Assembly (NCBI GenBank): GCA_949130485.1
Contig: OX422199.1
Coordinates: 7,384,015 to 7,448,014, forward strand
DNA: 64,000 nucleotides
Source of the DNA: Agelas oroides
Taxonomy: Eukaryota; Porifera; Demospongiae; Agelasida; Agelasidae
Direction of reading: 5' to 3'
Shown here: one piece after another, positions 12,326 through 23,000 of the stretch
Layout: each line of letters begins with the position of its first letter
Position numbering within the stretch: the stretch's first letter is position 1
The notes under the pieces: generated by a model
Told to the model about the DNA's origin: nothing
Seen by the model: only the letters and a program-made list of their open reading frames with translations
Database searches by the model: none
Program-made: the position numbers and the translations under genes

Positions 12326-12531
12326 CTTGATAGGGGTGTCTTCCCATTTGGTCTACTCCCATTTGGTCTACTCCTTTTTTACATGTCAGTAGAGACCAAT
12401 CTGGTATGGGCATGTTCAGTAAATAAAGTTTCAAAGTCTGTAACAGTACACCCTAGCCTTTTGGTATGGCAAAGGTAGGGCCTACTTAAGAAAAGGAGAA
12501 AAGCAAAGGGTCAGTCAATAGTATTTCAATA

Positions 12532-14500
12532 ATGGCTGAGTTCACCACAACTAAGAGAGGACGAGAAGGTCAAATGTACTGGAGGTGTGTGGATTGATCA
12601 TGTTTAGGGAGAGCAACAACTGACGAGAATGATCAAGTCACAGCAGAAAATCATGCTCATGATCACCCACCAGAAACTGCTCAGGCGACTGTAGCTAAAG
12701 TTGTAGAGAAGATGAAGCAATGGGCCAAGAATGAGACAACAACAATCAACACTATCTACCGTGAAACCCTTCAGGAGATCAACCAGGATCCAGAACTAGC
12801 TGATGCAGCAGCTATCTTGCCTACACTACCATCTCTCAAGTCATCCTTGTACAGGAAGAGGAGGGAAAAGCTTCCATCACTACCAGTAACACGAAGTGAG
12901 GTGGAATTTGGAGGAGAGTGGGCCAAAGCAATGAGTGGCGCTGAGTTCCTTCTGGGGAGCCAAAATGACATCCACATGTTCGCCACAGAAGACAACCTGA
13001 AAATTCTAGCAGAAGCCGATGAACTCTACATGGATGGAACATTTCGAATTACACCACGCCTGTTCTATCAGGTGTTTACTGTCAAGCATGGACAGCAGTT
13101 CCCCTTGGCCTACAGTCTCCTACCTGGCAAAAGCAGGGAAGTGTACAATGATTGCTTCACCATGCTCAAGTCGGCCTGCCAGGATAGAAATCTCAATGTT
13201 CTTCCAAGGAAGATCACCGTTGACTTTGAACTTGGCCTGTTACAAGCAGTCGAGCTGCAGTTCCCAACAGCAAAGATCCAGGGCTGCTTCTACCATTATT
13301 CGCAGTCAATCTGGAGGAAGGTACAGAAACTGGGGCTGCACACAACATATCAGGATGATCCTACCTTTAAGGCCTTTGTCTCCAAGAAGGTAGCTCTATC
13401 TTTTTGTCCCAAGAGGTTCGTGCGAGTAGCATGGATTGGATTAAAAGCTGAGGCTCCAGAACTCCATCGCATAGAGGAACTAGAGAGCTATTTTGAAAAC
13501 AATGGGTCTTATCCTATCAACATTTGGAACTATCACAAAGTTGATGGTCCGTGCACGAACAACCATGTGGAAGGATGGCACGGTAAAATTAAGCGTGTAG
13601 CTGGCAAGTATGGCACGCCGTATGTAACAAAATTAAAAACGTCATTACGTTACGTTCCAGCCATGTACCTTGCATCACTCGTTCACCTGCTGCTCTGCTT
13701 GGAATACCAAGGATGACAGTTTATAGGTATGTCAACTTGTATATTGTCTGTAAATCTATTGAAAGGGAACTACCAAGCAATCAAGCATAATTTCTCTGAA
13801 CCAAAATCTTGATCCTGGTCATAAATACGCCAACAGACAACATACAAGTTCAAGACATGGCAGGCAAAGACCAACTTCAGAATAACAGGATGTCATAGTT
13901 GTTATTTCCGGCTATGACAAAATTTAATGGTGATATAATTATTCCGTAAGTTGTTGGCATGAGCGCCATCGCTGGCATCACGTTAACGTACGTCATGCTA
14001 ATGTACATAATGGTAACGTACATAATGGTAACGTATGTAATGGTGACGTACGTAATGGTAACGTACGTCATGAACGTTGCAGAAGCACGTAAAGATTACG
14101 TGTGTCCGGTGAAGGTACGTAATGCAACGTTACATACGTCACCGTTACGTAACGTCATTGAGACGAACGTAATGTCATTGAGACGTAACGTAACGTCATG
14201 CATTTCTTATTTTTGTTACAAAGGGCGACGTGACGTCCATGGCTGGAACGTAACGTAATGACGTTTTGTTACATACAGTGTGCCATAGGCAAGCCACATC
14301 CAAACATCTTTGAAGTAGTCGAACTATTCAAGGGAGAACAAGCTACCACTGAGATTAATCTGTAGCAGCTGGCATATGGGGGAGCAGCAAGTACAGGAAG
14401 AAGAAAATACAGCTTGACAATAATAGAAAAGTTTGACTCTGGAGACTACTCCCTAAATGAGTACATCAATAGTCTGTCTAAGTGGATGGGTTTTAAGTAA
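12532..14500 (+). pseudogene. FLYWCH-MULE transposase, inactivated
   Basis: From the ATG at 12,532 the frame reads a FLYWCH-like zinc finger (YWRCVD, SC, HAHDHPP). It has an in-frame TGA at 12,595-12,597 where the family usually has arginine (CGA to TGA fits). The MULE domain follows at 12,712-13,608 with YMDGTF (first Asp), VDFELGLLQAV (second Asp) and NNHVEGWHGKIKR (Glu). The frame is cut at 13,608 by a 679-bp MITE and resumes at 14,294 with PHPNIFEVVELF, a typical MULE C-terminal segment. It then carries a second stop (TAG at 14,363-14,365) and ends at 14,500. Everything encoded between 13,609 and 13,716 is MITE sequence. Confidence 0.9.
13609..14287. mobile_element. 679-bp MITE inserted in the transposase
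   Basis: Terminal inverted repeats of about 50 bp: the left end starts tatggcacgccgtatgtaac and the right end, reverse-complemented, starts tatggcacactgtatgtaac. Both continue to cgttccagccatg. The flanking 6-bp repeat ggcaag (13,603-13,608 and 14,288-14,293) is a target duplication, because removing the element and one copy restores the transposase frame (GK then PHPNIF). The interior is dense in acgtacgtaatgg-type repeats (13,980-14,080) and encodes nothing recognisable. Confidence 0.9.
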
Positions 14501-14655
14501 TATTGTACTGTTGCATTTTAAACAATATTGCACTGTTGCATTTTAAACAATATTGCACTGTTGCATTTTAAACAATATTGCACTGTTGCATTTTAAATAA
14601 TACTGCACTGTTGCTTTTTAAATAATACTGCACTGTTGCTTTTTAAACAATTTTG
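14501..14655 (+). repeat. 25-bp tandem repeat, about six units
   Basis: The unit is close to aatattgcactgttgcattt followed by taaac. It lies between the transposase end and the right subterminal repeats of the MULE. Confidence 0.9.
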
Positions 14656-14667
14656 TATTACTTGGAC

Positions 14668-14727
14668 GAAATGGGAGTAGACGAAATGGGAGTAGACGAA
14701 ATGGGAGTAGACGAATGGGAGGTAGCC
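14668..14727 (+). repeat. Right subterminal repeats of the MULE
   Basis: Four copies of acgaaatgggagtag (15 bp), mirrored by tcccatttggtctac copies at 12,345-12,375. Confidence 0.85.
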
Positions 14728-14779
14728 CTTGATAGAAGCCTGAAAGTGTTTTAGTACAAAAATTGTCAGTCCACCAGTC

Positions 14780-15084
14780 CAGTCCAGTAGTCCAGTCTAG
14801 TGATTGAAGACGGCCAAAAATCATTGTACAGTCTGAGTCCGGAAAGCAACAGTGAAAAAGCCAGTGTACTGGAAAGTGATGAATGGGAAGGTGCAACATT
14901 GCGCAGCACAACAAACCCAAATACTACAAAGGCAAATGAACTTAAGGTGAAAGTGGACGGTGAGGAAGAGGAAGCAATTTACAGGACAACAGTAGTGATG
15001 AAGGTGCAACAAACCCATGGCCAAAGATATGGTATGAAAGTTGCTTATGAACCTCAGTTCCTACTTACATGCACCTTCTGTTGA
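14780..15084 (+). pseudogene. Ig-receptor tail exon relic, tandemly doubled
   Basis: A frame of about 95 residues contains two diverged copies of the tail exon of the 9,788-11,678 receptor (TTNPNTTK then DGEEEEAIYRTT, ending RYGMKVAYEP). Words such as gatatggtatgaaag and tatgaacctnac match 11,655-11,690. No Ig or membrane exon is attached, and the MULE sits between it and the intact gene. It may be the 3' end of a destroyed paralogue. Between 15,085 and 15,900 I see no convincing gene. Confidence 0.55.
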
Positions 15085-15929
15085 CAGTCTCTGCTAAGTA
15101 GAAGTGATGGTGACAGATTGAAAGGAAATAGATAGTACTAGTCCTACTATATTTTTTCTTTTGTACTGTTATGTCTTGATCTTGTGGTATAAAGCTATAT
15201 ATATCAGCTGCATGTTTGAGGCAAGTTGCAGTGACAAACCATTCTTGTTCCAGCCTTTTTTCGCATACAGAATGTGACACAAAGTTGGAGAGTAACCAGA
15301 CAGAGAAAAGTTGAGGTCACTCATCACACCAGCAGTGACTCGACACTGTTCTATAGAGCTACAAAGTAATATGGCACTCTTCTGCTGAATACAAGTGCAC
15401 AATAACCCAATGTCCATGCAAATGCAAATTGACATTAAAGGCAACCCACCAGAAATGTTGCTTGACAGTCATGAATGGTGCATCCAGCTCATCTGCCAGT
15501 TGTAACCCAGGTGGTGTAGTCACACCCTCCTTAGCACCTCTTCCAGACAACCATAAGACGTACTGCATACAGCTCCCTGTCGGTGCCCCGGACCCCCATA
15601 CTCTACCAGACTACCTCTTTGGACTGACTGCACTCGTCTCTTCACCAGTATATTCATGCAGGTCAGCTGTAGTCTCACAAGCAGTCTGGCCTGAAATCCT
15701 AGGTCAGCTGCAGTTCTCACAACTGCAGTTCGCACAGCTGCAGTTTTCACAGCTGCAAAATTTTACTCTAGGGGCCGCCCATACCATAATCTGGTACCCA
15801 GACCACCAATTTTTCCTCCTAGTCAACTTCAAGATCAAACAACAATAGAGCTATTAGAGGGCGTGGCCATAAAATGGGCGGGGCTATCGTCCCTGCGAAG
15901 GAAGGGAAGCTCTCTTACGTTTTCTCAGT

Positions 15930-18900
15930 ATGGGTGGTGCGGTGGTGTTGTACACTTGTGTATTTGTGTTGTACAGTCTCATGGACGTCCTGGGACTGAT
16001 GCCGCAGGAGCTGAGGAGCGCTGGAGTCACTCTCCCCGCCCTGCTCGCACGATACTATGGAGACCAGGTGAAAGTAGCCTCCATGACCAGTGATCATGCA
16101 TGAGACGTGACCACGTGTCTATAACACAGTATCAGTTGAGGTCTGTGCCTTGATCACCCCATGACGAAGATTCTTGTGAAGCCGGACCTCGCGAGACTAA
16201 ATGACAAATGTATAGCTACCTAGCTCTTCTATTCTTCACTGGAGTGACTTCAGCTGACAAGCACCACATGATAGAAGTATACGAAGTCTAGTGTCCAAAA
16301 ATATCATGTTACTGTACAGGATGAAAATTGAGATCACCAACCATATTGTAGCATAGATAATATACCCTAGGGTGGGGTATGATTGTAGTGTTACATTGTG
16401 TTACATGCAGAACATTGATTTCATTGGCTACCACATCAGAAGGACCACGGTGACGGTGTTCCTCCACCTTAGTCTCCCTCTCGTCTACTGCCTCGGACTG
16501 TCTGTGGTAGACCCAGATCTGAGCCTGGTGAGCGGATCTTCTCCCTCACACTCTCACACCCTTTACACAGGCACACTTACACTTCCTCAGATGTACACCA
16601 TTACTCACATAACGAACCTACCTCCCCACATCACACAATCACACAATACACACCCACACAGCTGTCCTCCCAGCCATCCCCTCTGTTCCTCCGCTTCCTC
16701 TGGGTCCTCTCCCTCTCCTCCCTCCTGCTGGGAGTGGGCGTGGCACTCCACTGGTCATGGGAGGGGTGGAGGAGACACCCACTTGTGTCGCAGCTCACCC
16801 AACTACAGCAGCCATGGAGGTACCAGTCATCATTATCAAAGTATTGAATCTTTTCGCTTTGCAACTTTGGTCTTAGGAATTATCAAAGTATTTTGCAACT
16901 TGGGTCTCTTTCAGCATAGTAATGTAGTGTAACATCCTGAGTAGTAAAAAAGGCAGTCATCCCTACCTCTGTGGATACTGCATGCTGGTGTCTTTGCTAG
17001 AAGGCCTAATTCAATGTTATAACACATCAGCAAATACTGGTTTGTTTGAATACCGGTTGTCATGCCCTGCAGGCATGTGGCACTCTCTGTGAACCTGGAG
17101 TTTAGAGACATTGACAAGTTTGTGTCAGGTACATTGTTACCTCTCTCAGGTGCTCTGTGTGAATCTTCACCCTCCCTCCCCTCCCCTCCTCCTTCACACA
17201 CACACAGTACTAGGAGGCAGCACGGTGATTGTAACAGACTCTTGGATCATACTAAGCAGCATCCACACTGTCAACATCATCCACCAGAGAGACGCAGTGC
17301 TCAAGTTAGTTCCACTCAATACTGCAAGCAGCTAGATCCATAGCCACAAGATACATTAGAAGCGTTCTTCCCATGAGTATTGCAGACAATAGACCCTTTT
17401 CAGTTACGTCATCAAATGCTAACAGTTGTGCTGCCATCTTGGAGTAAAGCTTTATACACAAATAAGCTTAGATTAGCTGGTTTAATTACAGAACAGTGGT
17501 ATTTAGACGTCTGGTATACATACTTGTCTCTTTGCATTCAGTTGTCATAGAAACTACCATCTTCTTGTACTGTAGCAGTTGCATGGCAGCTGGTTTCCTT
17601 CATATCATTGATATCATGCCTCACTGAAATTGATGAGAATAGACAGGTTGGTAAACTGGACATTTTCCCCTGCAGTGTGTCACAAGCTGACGAACACCAG
17701 TTGTCATTAGAGGGACAGTCAGTGCAATACCTCACCATTCATGTATGTGACTTCACTCATTCTCATGCTGCCTTGGATTGTGGGTCACTTGTCCGTACAA
17801 GTCCTTAGAATCTGACCAATCAGGTAGATGTAATTCACAGTCTAAATATGATGCCTTAGCTGGACTCAAAAGACTAGATTGATTTTATGCATGAGGAGAA
17901 AAGTGAAAAGCTGGCAGTCACTGGGAATCAAACCAAGGAGCTGTCAATCTGGAATCTAATTGGTCAGATCAAGGGTGTATCAATTGTCAGATTCAAAATG
18001 ACACTGACAGGTGACATGAGTTCACAGTAGCTTCTACACATCCAGCAACTTTCTTTTGACAGGTGAACAGTATTAACACCAAGTTCAAGTCGTTCTGTAA
18101 GTAATGAGAGTATAGCACTTGTGGTCCGCAGACTAGCATTGCAGCGTTCTCCCTCACAATCACTACAGCAATACGACTGAATTCCCTCCAATATGGTGAA
18201 CTGAGGGACAAGCTACAGGCACCCATCCGCACCGCCCGAAACATCGTAATCCAGCAGTCACTCAGTGATCGCTTTGCAGCTGCATTTTCGGACCAAGTCC
18301 GCAGAAATGGCATCTACTGTCTCCCCCCAGGATCCCCTGTAAGTTCTTCTCTCGTGTCTGTCTCCTACTATAAACTTCCCATGACTACCGTAGCCTTGTT
18401 CCCAGGGGGTAAAGAAGAGGTACACACTGGTTAAGGAATTTGTCTTCCCTAAGAATGGTAGCCTCGTTCTCTAGCTCTCATGTCTGTCTTACTCTGCCAT
18501 ACTCTACCTTGTATACTCCGTCTTACTCGGCCATGGCTCAGCCTTACTCTAGCTGCAGCCATGGCCGAGGGTGGCTGAGTAACAGTGTCGTGTGTCCGCT
18601 CCTACAGCCTCTGGAGAACTGCGTCGGGTGTCTGCAGAAGATGCCGCAAGTGAAGTTACAGAAAAGATGTGCAGAACCAGAAGTAAGCTCCTTTATCTTT
18701 GCCTGCCAGTCCATCCTTCTCTCCATCTCTCCTCTCCTCCCTTCCCTCTTTGATTCTTCCCTCCTCTCCATCTCTCCTCTCCTCCCTCCTTCTTTCTTTC
18801 ACCACTCTTCCCTCCTCTTTCCTTCCCTCCTTACTCCTTCCTCACTCCTTACACCTCCCTTGCCTCTCCTTCCCTCCCTCCCTCCCTCCCTCCCTCCCAC

Positions 18901-19097
18901 CCTCACAGGAAGGTAGCTGCCGGCAGTGTTTCTGTCGTCCCATGTGGTGTTTCTCTTGTATGAGCAAATGGTTTGCAGCCAGACAAAACCAACAGCAGCC
19001 AGAGACATGGATGGGATCGACTGCTCCTTGCCCGATGTGTCGAGCCCAGTTCTGTGTTCTTGATGTACTGGCGCTACAAGGAGTGGAACTGGAATGA
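15930..19097 (+). CDS. TMEM129: TMEM129-type ER E3 ubiquitin ligase
   Basis: Nine exons join without frame error: 15,930-16,067, 16,411-16,527, 16,662-16,819, 17,073-17,128, 17,208-17,304, 17,676-17,742, 18,132-18,338, 18,608-18,682 and 18,909-19,097. They give 367 residues, against about 362 in human TMEM129. The N-terminal half has three hydrophobic segments (about residues 3-20, 58-76 and 100-115). The middle has the family signature LNSLQYGELRDK and APIRTARNIVIQQS. The C-terminus is the atypical cysteine-rich RING (CVGC, CRQCFCRPMWCFSCMSKWFAARQ from residue about 307, CPMCRAQFCVLDV). The family is known to ligate ubiquitin in ER-associated degradation, with the RING facing the cytosol. 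All expected RING cysteines are present. Intron 8 is a long polypyrimidine tract (18,705-18,900). The gene is tail-to-tail with NUP153. Confidence 0.95.
17887..17975 (-). repeat. tRNA-derived SINE fragment
   Basis: On the minus strand, ggtttgattcccagtgac (B-box like) is followed by tgccagcttttcactttt. The same text occurs at 61,842-61,880. It lies in intron 6 of TMEM129. Confidence 0.6.
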
Positions 19098-19364
19098 ACC
19101 ATTGACAGTCATCCAAGACCACTTCAAATTAATGCATCAAAATCAGCTGCATATTTTGTCATCATATACATGAACGTGAAAACGTTTGCCAAGCAGCTGT
19201 ATGGTAATATCGTAGGGTGTAGAGCGATCAAGCCTGGCTTATGCAGGCAGTGTATGAGGGAAACCAAAAATGACATCATTATGACAAGTTGAGACCGCCC
19301 TGCATCATGCTTAGCTAGCTATTATAGGTGATCTCCACCACAATTTCACACATGGCTTTTGTCA

Positions 19365-19432
19365 AGAGCGCATAAGAGCGGGCGGCTTGAGCTCAAGCCA
19401 CCCATCATTCTTATGCACTCTTGCTTTCGTAC
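19365..19432. mobile_element. 68-bp foldback, no spacer
   Basis: caagagcgcataagagcggg and its partner ending attcttatgcactcttgc face each other almost directly. A copy with a 170-bp spacer is at 52,818-53,050. Confidence 0.7.
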
Positions 19433-19527
19433 CTATCCCCCCACCCCCCATCAACACTATGCACTCTGGCCAACTCCCACAGTATGGTAGGTTTAGTTGG
19501 CCCATCACTAAGATAGCCCTGCTTTAC

Positions 19528-19717
19528 TAGCCTCGTTCCCAAGCACATCTACCTGACGTCACACACGTGCATGACTGTATCTCCCAGGCCTTCCCTAGTC
19601 ACATCCCCAGACCCTCTCACAAGGAGGCACGCATGGGCTGGGCACGAGTCCCCCTCCATTTTTGCATACTGCAAGTGATCAAAAACTGGAGGTGGAACGG
19701 CCTGGGAACGAGGCTAC
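19528..19717. mobile_element. Foldback MITE, complete copy
   Basis: It starts tagcctcgttccca and ends tgggaacgaggcta. The right third repeats the tgcatactgcaag and aaaaactgga text of 33-112. It is a non-coding element of about 190 bp in the spacer between TMEM129 and NUP153. Confidence 0.75.
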
Positions 19718-20024
19718 TGCTTGGTCCTATACCGGGTTCTCATTCCAGTGTCATGGTATGAAAGTTTGAAAGACCAGTTGGGACTACCCAATATCATACT
19801 GTGTGCATGTGTGTATATACAAAGATGGCAGAAGTACAGACATGTACTGCAGCAATAGCACATGGGAGGTAGTCAAGACAACCACAGTAATAACGTTACA
19901 AAATTAACCAAAGAAAATTGAGAAATAATTTTACGCCATTAATTAAATATAGCACACGAGTGTTTCCGTATGATACCATATATGTACACATGTAACGCGA
20001 GAATCAATGCAAGAATTGCGCGCT

Positions 20025-23000
20025 TCAAGCTTTTCTTCGTCTTGCCTTCCTGATGATACGACCCTCTACGTTGTTGCTATCTGAACTACCACTGGAAAAC
20101 ATTGCTGCAGCAGTAGGAGCGGCTGCAGACGCACCAAAGTTTAGGTTTATTCCAGTTGTAGAGAAATTAAAGCCGGTACTTGAAGCACTTGGTCCTGAAC
20201 TGTTCTTGGAGTCTTGAGTCCCAGCTGTAAACATCCCCCCTAGGGGGGGTCCTGAACTGTTCTTGGGGTCTTGAGTCCCTGCTGTAAACATCCCCCCTAG
20301 GGGGGGTCCTGAACTGTTCTTGGAATCTTGAGTCCCTGCTGCAAACATCCCCCCTAGGGGGAGTCCTGAACTGTTCTTGGAGTCTTGAGTCCCTGCTGTA
20401 AACATCCCCCCCAGGGGGGGATTGTTCCCTCCGAACTGCAACTTTGGGAGAGCTCCGCCAATATTTCCACCCAGCCCCTGGGGAGCGGTAAGTGCAGAAA
20501 GTCCACTGTTCCCTGACTGTCCGAAAGCCAGTTGAGATGATCCGAATGAGAGAGAAGGTGCAGGGTTACTGCTCTGAGTCATTCCAGCTGTCGTAGCTTG
20601 TGCAGAATGGAAGTTGAAGGTGATGGGTTTGGTTGGGGGCTGGTCACCCATGGTTGCAAACAGATTCTGTGATGGTGGCTGAGTCTGCTGTTGGGACGAC
20701 ACTAGAGGTCCACCAAAGACAAACGTCTCGGAAGACCTTAGCGCTGAGGGAAAAACAACGAATTGGGGTATAATGGTCACAACTATATATACTGTGCACG
20801 TAAACAGTGGAACCCATCTATAGCGGACACCATTGGGAACCAACATTTTGTCCCATATAGCGAGGTGTCCCTAACTCAGGGGCTTCCAGTATATTTCCGG
20901 TAGGCGTGGTATGCGTAATCGCTGTTGAGCACAACGTGGCTATGTTTTCAGAGCTTTCCCTTGCGCTGACGGTGAAGGCTAAGAAGAGGCTAGTATTACA
21001 AGTAACGGTGCTAATCTACTGTCAAGTTGTTAACTCCAGCAGCGATGGTGGACAATCTTGCTGAAAGATTGACGAGTGTTCACTAAATGGGGGTCGTTAA
21101 GTACTGTTTGCGTACAATTGGGACCATGAAAACTGTCCATTATACGGAGTAGCGGGGTGACCACTATTCAGGGGTTGCTTCAGTATTGAAGTTAATGGAA
21201 GGACAGTCGGGACTTTCGGAAATGTCCGTTATATCGTGGGTGTCCGCTGTTGAGGGGTGTCCGTTAAGCAGGGTTCCACTGTAGTAACACAATGACCAGA
21301 CAGTCCAATAGCAAGGCCTGGAAAAGAGCCGATCAGATTCCAATCCACTATTGGGCCAACTTCAACTAGATTATGTACCAGAAACTGTCTTCCTAAGAAA
21401 ACTTTAGGAATAGTTTGCATAACTCGGCATTCCAATGAAGCCATTGTTGGAGTGTTTCTGGGCAGACGTGCCATGTGGCTACACACATCTGCACTGCTCT
21501 ACACTCCTCATAGCTGCTCTAGTCCATCAGCGAACCCAGCCCAAGATACCACGTCAAACATGGGTTGGAATTAGAAATGGACAAGCATTGCCATGACAAC
21601 CATAATGTTGCCACGACAACCACACTGTTGCCATGACGACCATATTGTTGCCCTGGAAACCACACTTTTTATTATCATGGTATGGACAGGACAGTGGATA
21701 TTCCAAGTTGTTCTAATCCCAAAAAGGGAAAAGGAAAACTGCTACCATAGCAACTAAAGCTCACTAAAGACTATAAATCACTATTGATGTATCAGGCATG
21801 AACCTATTAACTCACCTAAACCTTGCTGCGGTGGCTGAGTCTTTTGTTGTTCCCCTCCACCAAGTGATGCCATGAGCCCTGGCTGAGCCCCAAAGTTAAA
21901 CCCCCCGGGCATTTGTTCCAACTTTGCACCCCCCAAGACCCCAAGTGAACCACCAATACTCGGGTTTCCAGATATAGTGAAGGAGGGTTTGGAGGCATCA
22001 CCTGATTTACCCAAGTCTTTTGTAGCCGAGAATGCAAACATTGTTTTTGAGTTTGTCTCTTTGGCTTGTTGTTGAGTTCCTGAAGAAAAATTGAACGCCG
22101 GTAGGTTTGTTTGTGTTGTGGTACTTGTGGGCGGGGCACTTGAGAACGAGAACTGCGGTATTGCTGGTGCATTTGTGGTCGCGGGTACTCCGAACTTGAT
22201 TTGTGAGAGTGGGTTAGCAGTGGTGGACGACGAGGCACCAGCTTGAGTAGTGCCAAGCTTGAACGCAAAAGAAGAAGAGGAGGAAGAAGAGGAGGAGGAG
22301 AAGGAGGGAGGTTGAGATGCCAGTATCGTAGTCAATTCCGATGCAGGGTTAGAAACCGTTGGTGCACTGAACTGCAATGGTGCACCAAGTTTCAAGCTAG
22401 CAGTACCTGTCACCCCTCCTGTAGCTGTAGGCATAGGTAACAGAGCACCGAGAGTGATACCACCACTTGAAGGCAGGCTTGACTCTTTGCTACTGGCAGG
22501 GATGAGCGCTGGTGCAAGCTGTATCCCTCCACCACTGGAGGGCTGTGGCAGCTGCTGGCTTTCTGTTGGCTTTGGAGGATCTGATTTCTTCTCACTTGGT
22601 GTACTGGCTGTGGCCAGGGGTAGGTTTCCGAGTTTGAGTCCGCCAGAACCGAGCTTGATAGGAACCACCTCTGATTGAGCTATAGTTGCTCCTTCCTTCT
22701 GTCCCAAGGTAGTCCCCAGCTTGATACCTCCTGATGTTGACGCAGAAGCTAGAGCTCCCAAACTCAGCCCTCCTCCTAGCGATAACTTTATCCCTCCTTG
22801 AGCACCAAACTGTACGGCCACTCCACCGCTCCCACCTTCCAGTCCCCCTGTCTTGGTACCAGAATCAGCCCCAGGCTTTGCGGTGCCACAAGCGACGCAG
22901 CTAGTAGCATCTTCCTTGTTAGTGACCATGCAGGTGTCACACGACCAGCTGTTGTTGGGGGGAGCAAACTGGGAGAGGGGTTTGAGCGGAGCAACCCCCT

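Larger units (their letters stand above)
12334..14727 (+). mobile_element. MULE-type DNA transposon, degenerate
   Basis: The ends are imperfect inverted repeats (left gggtgtcttcccatttggtc, right end reverse-complemented ggctacctcccattcgtc), each with tandem 15-bp subterminal copies of gtagacNaaatggga. The 8-bp direct repeat cttgatag flanks the element at 12,326-12,333 and 14,728-14,735, close to the 8-11 bp target duplications of Mutator-like elements. Inside is a FLYWCH/MULE transposase pseudogene interrupted by a MITE, then a 25-bp tandem repeat. Confidence 0.8.

Noticed and set aside
13877..14258. Frames with repeated TYVTI or VTYIM units
   Set aside because: They derive from acgta-type repeats inside the MITE that interrupts the MULE transposase.
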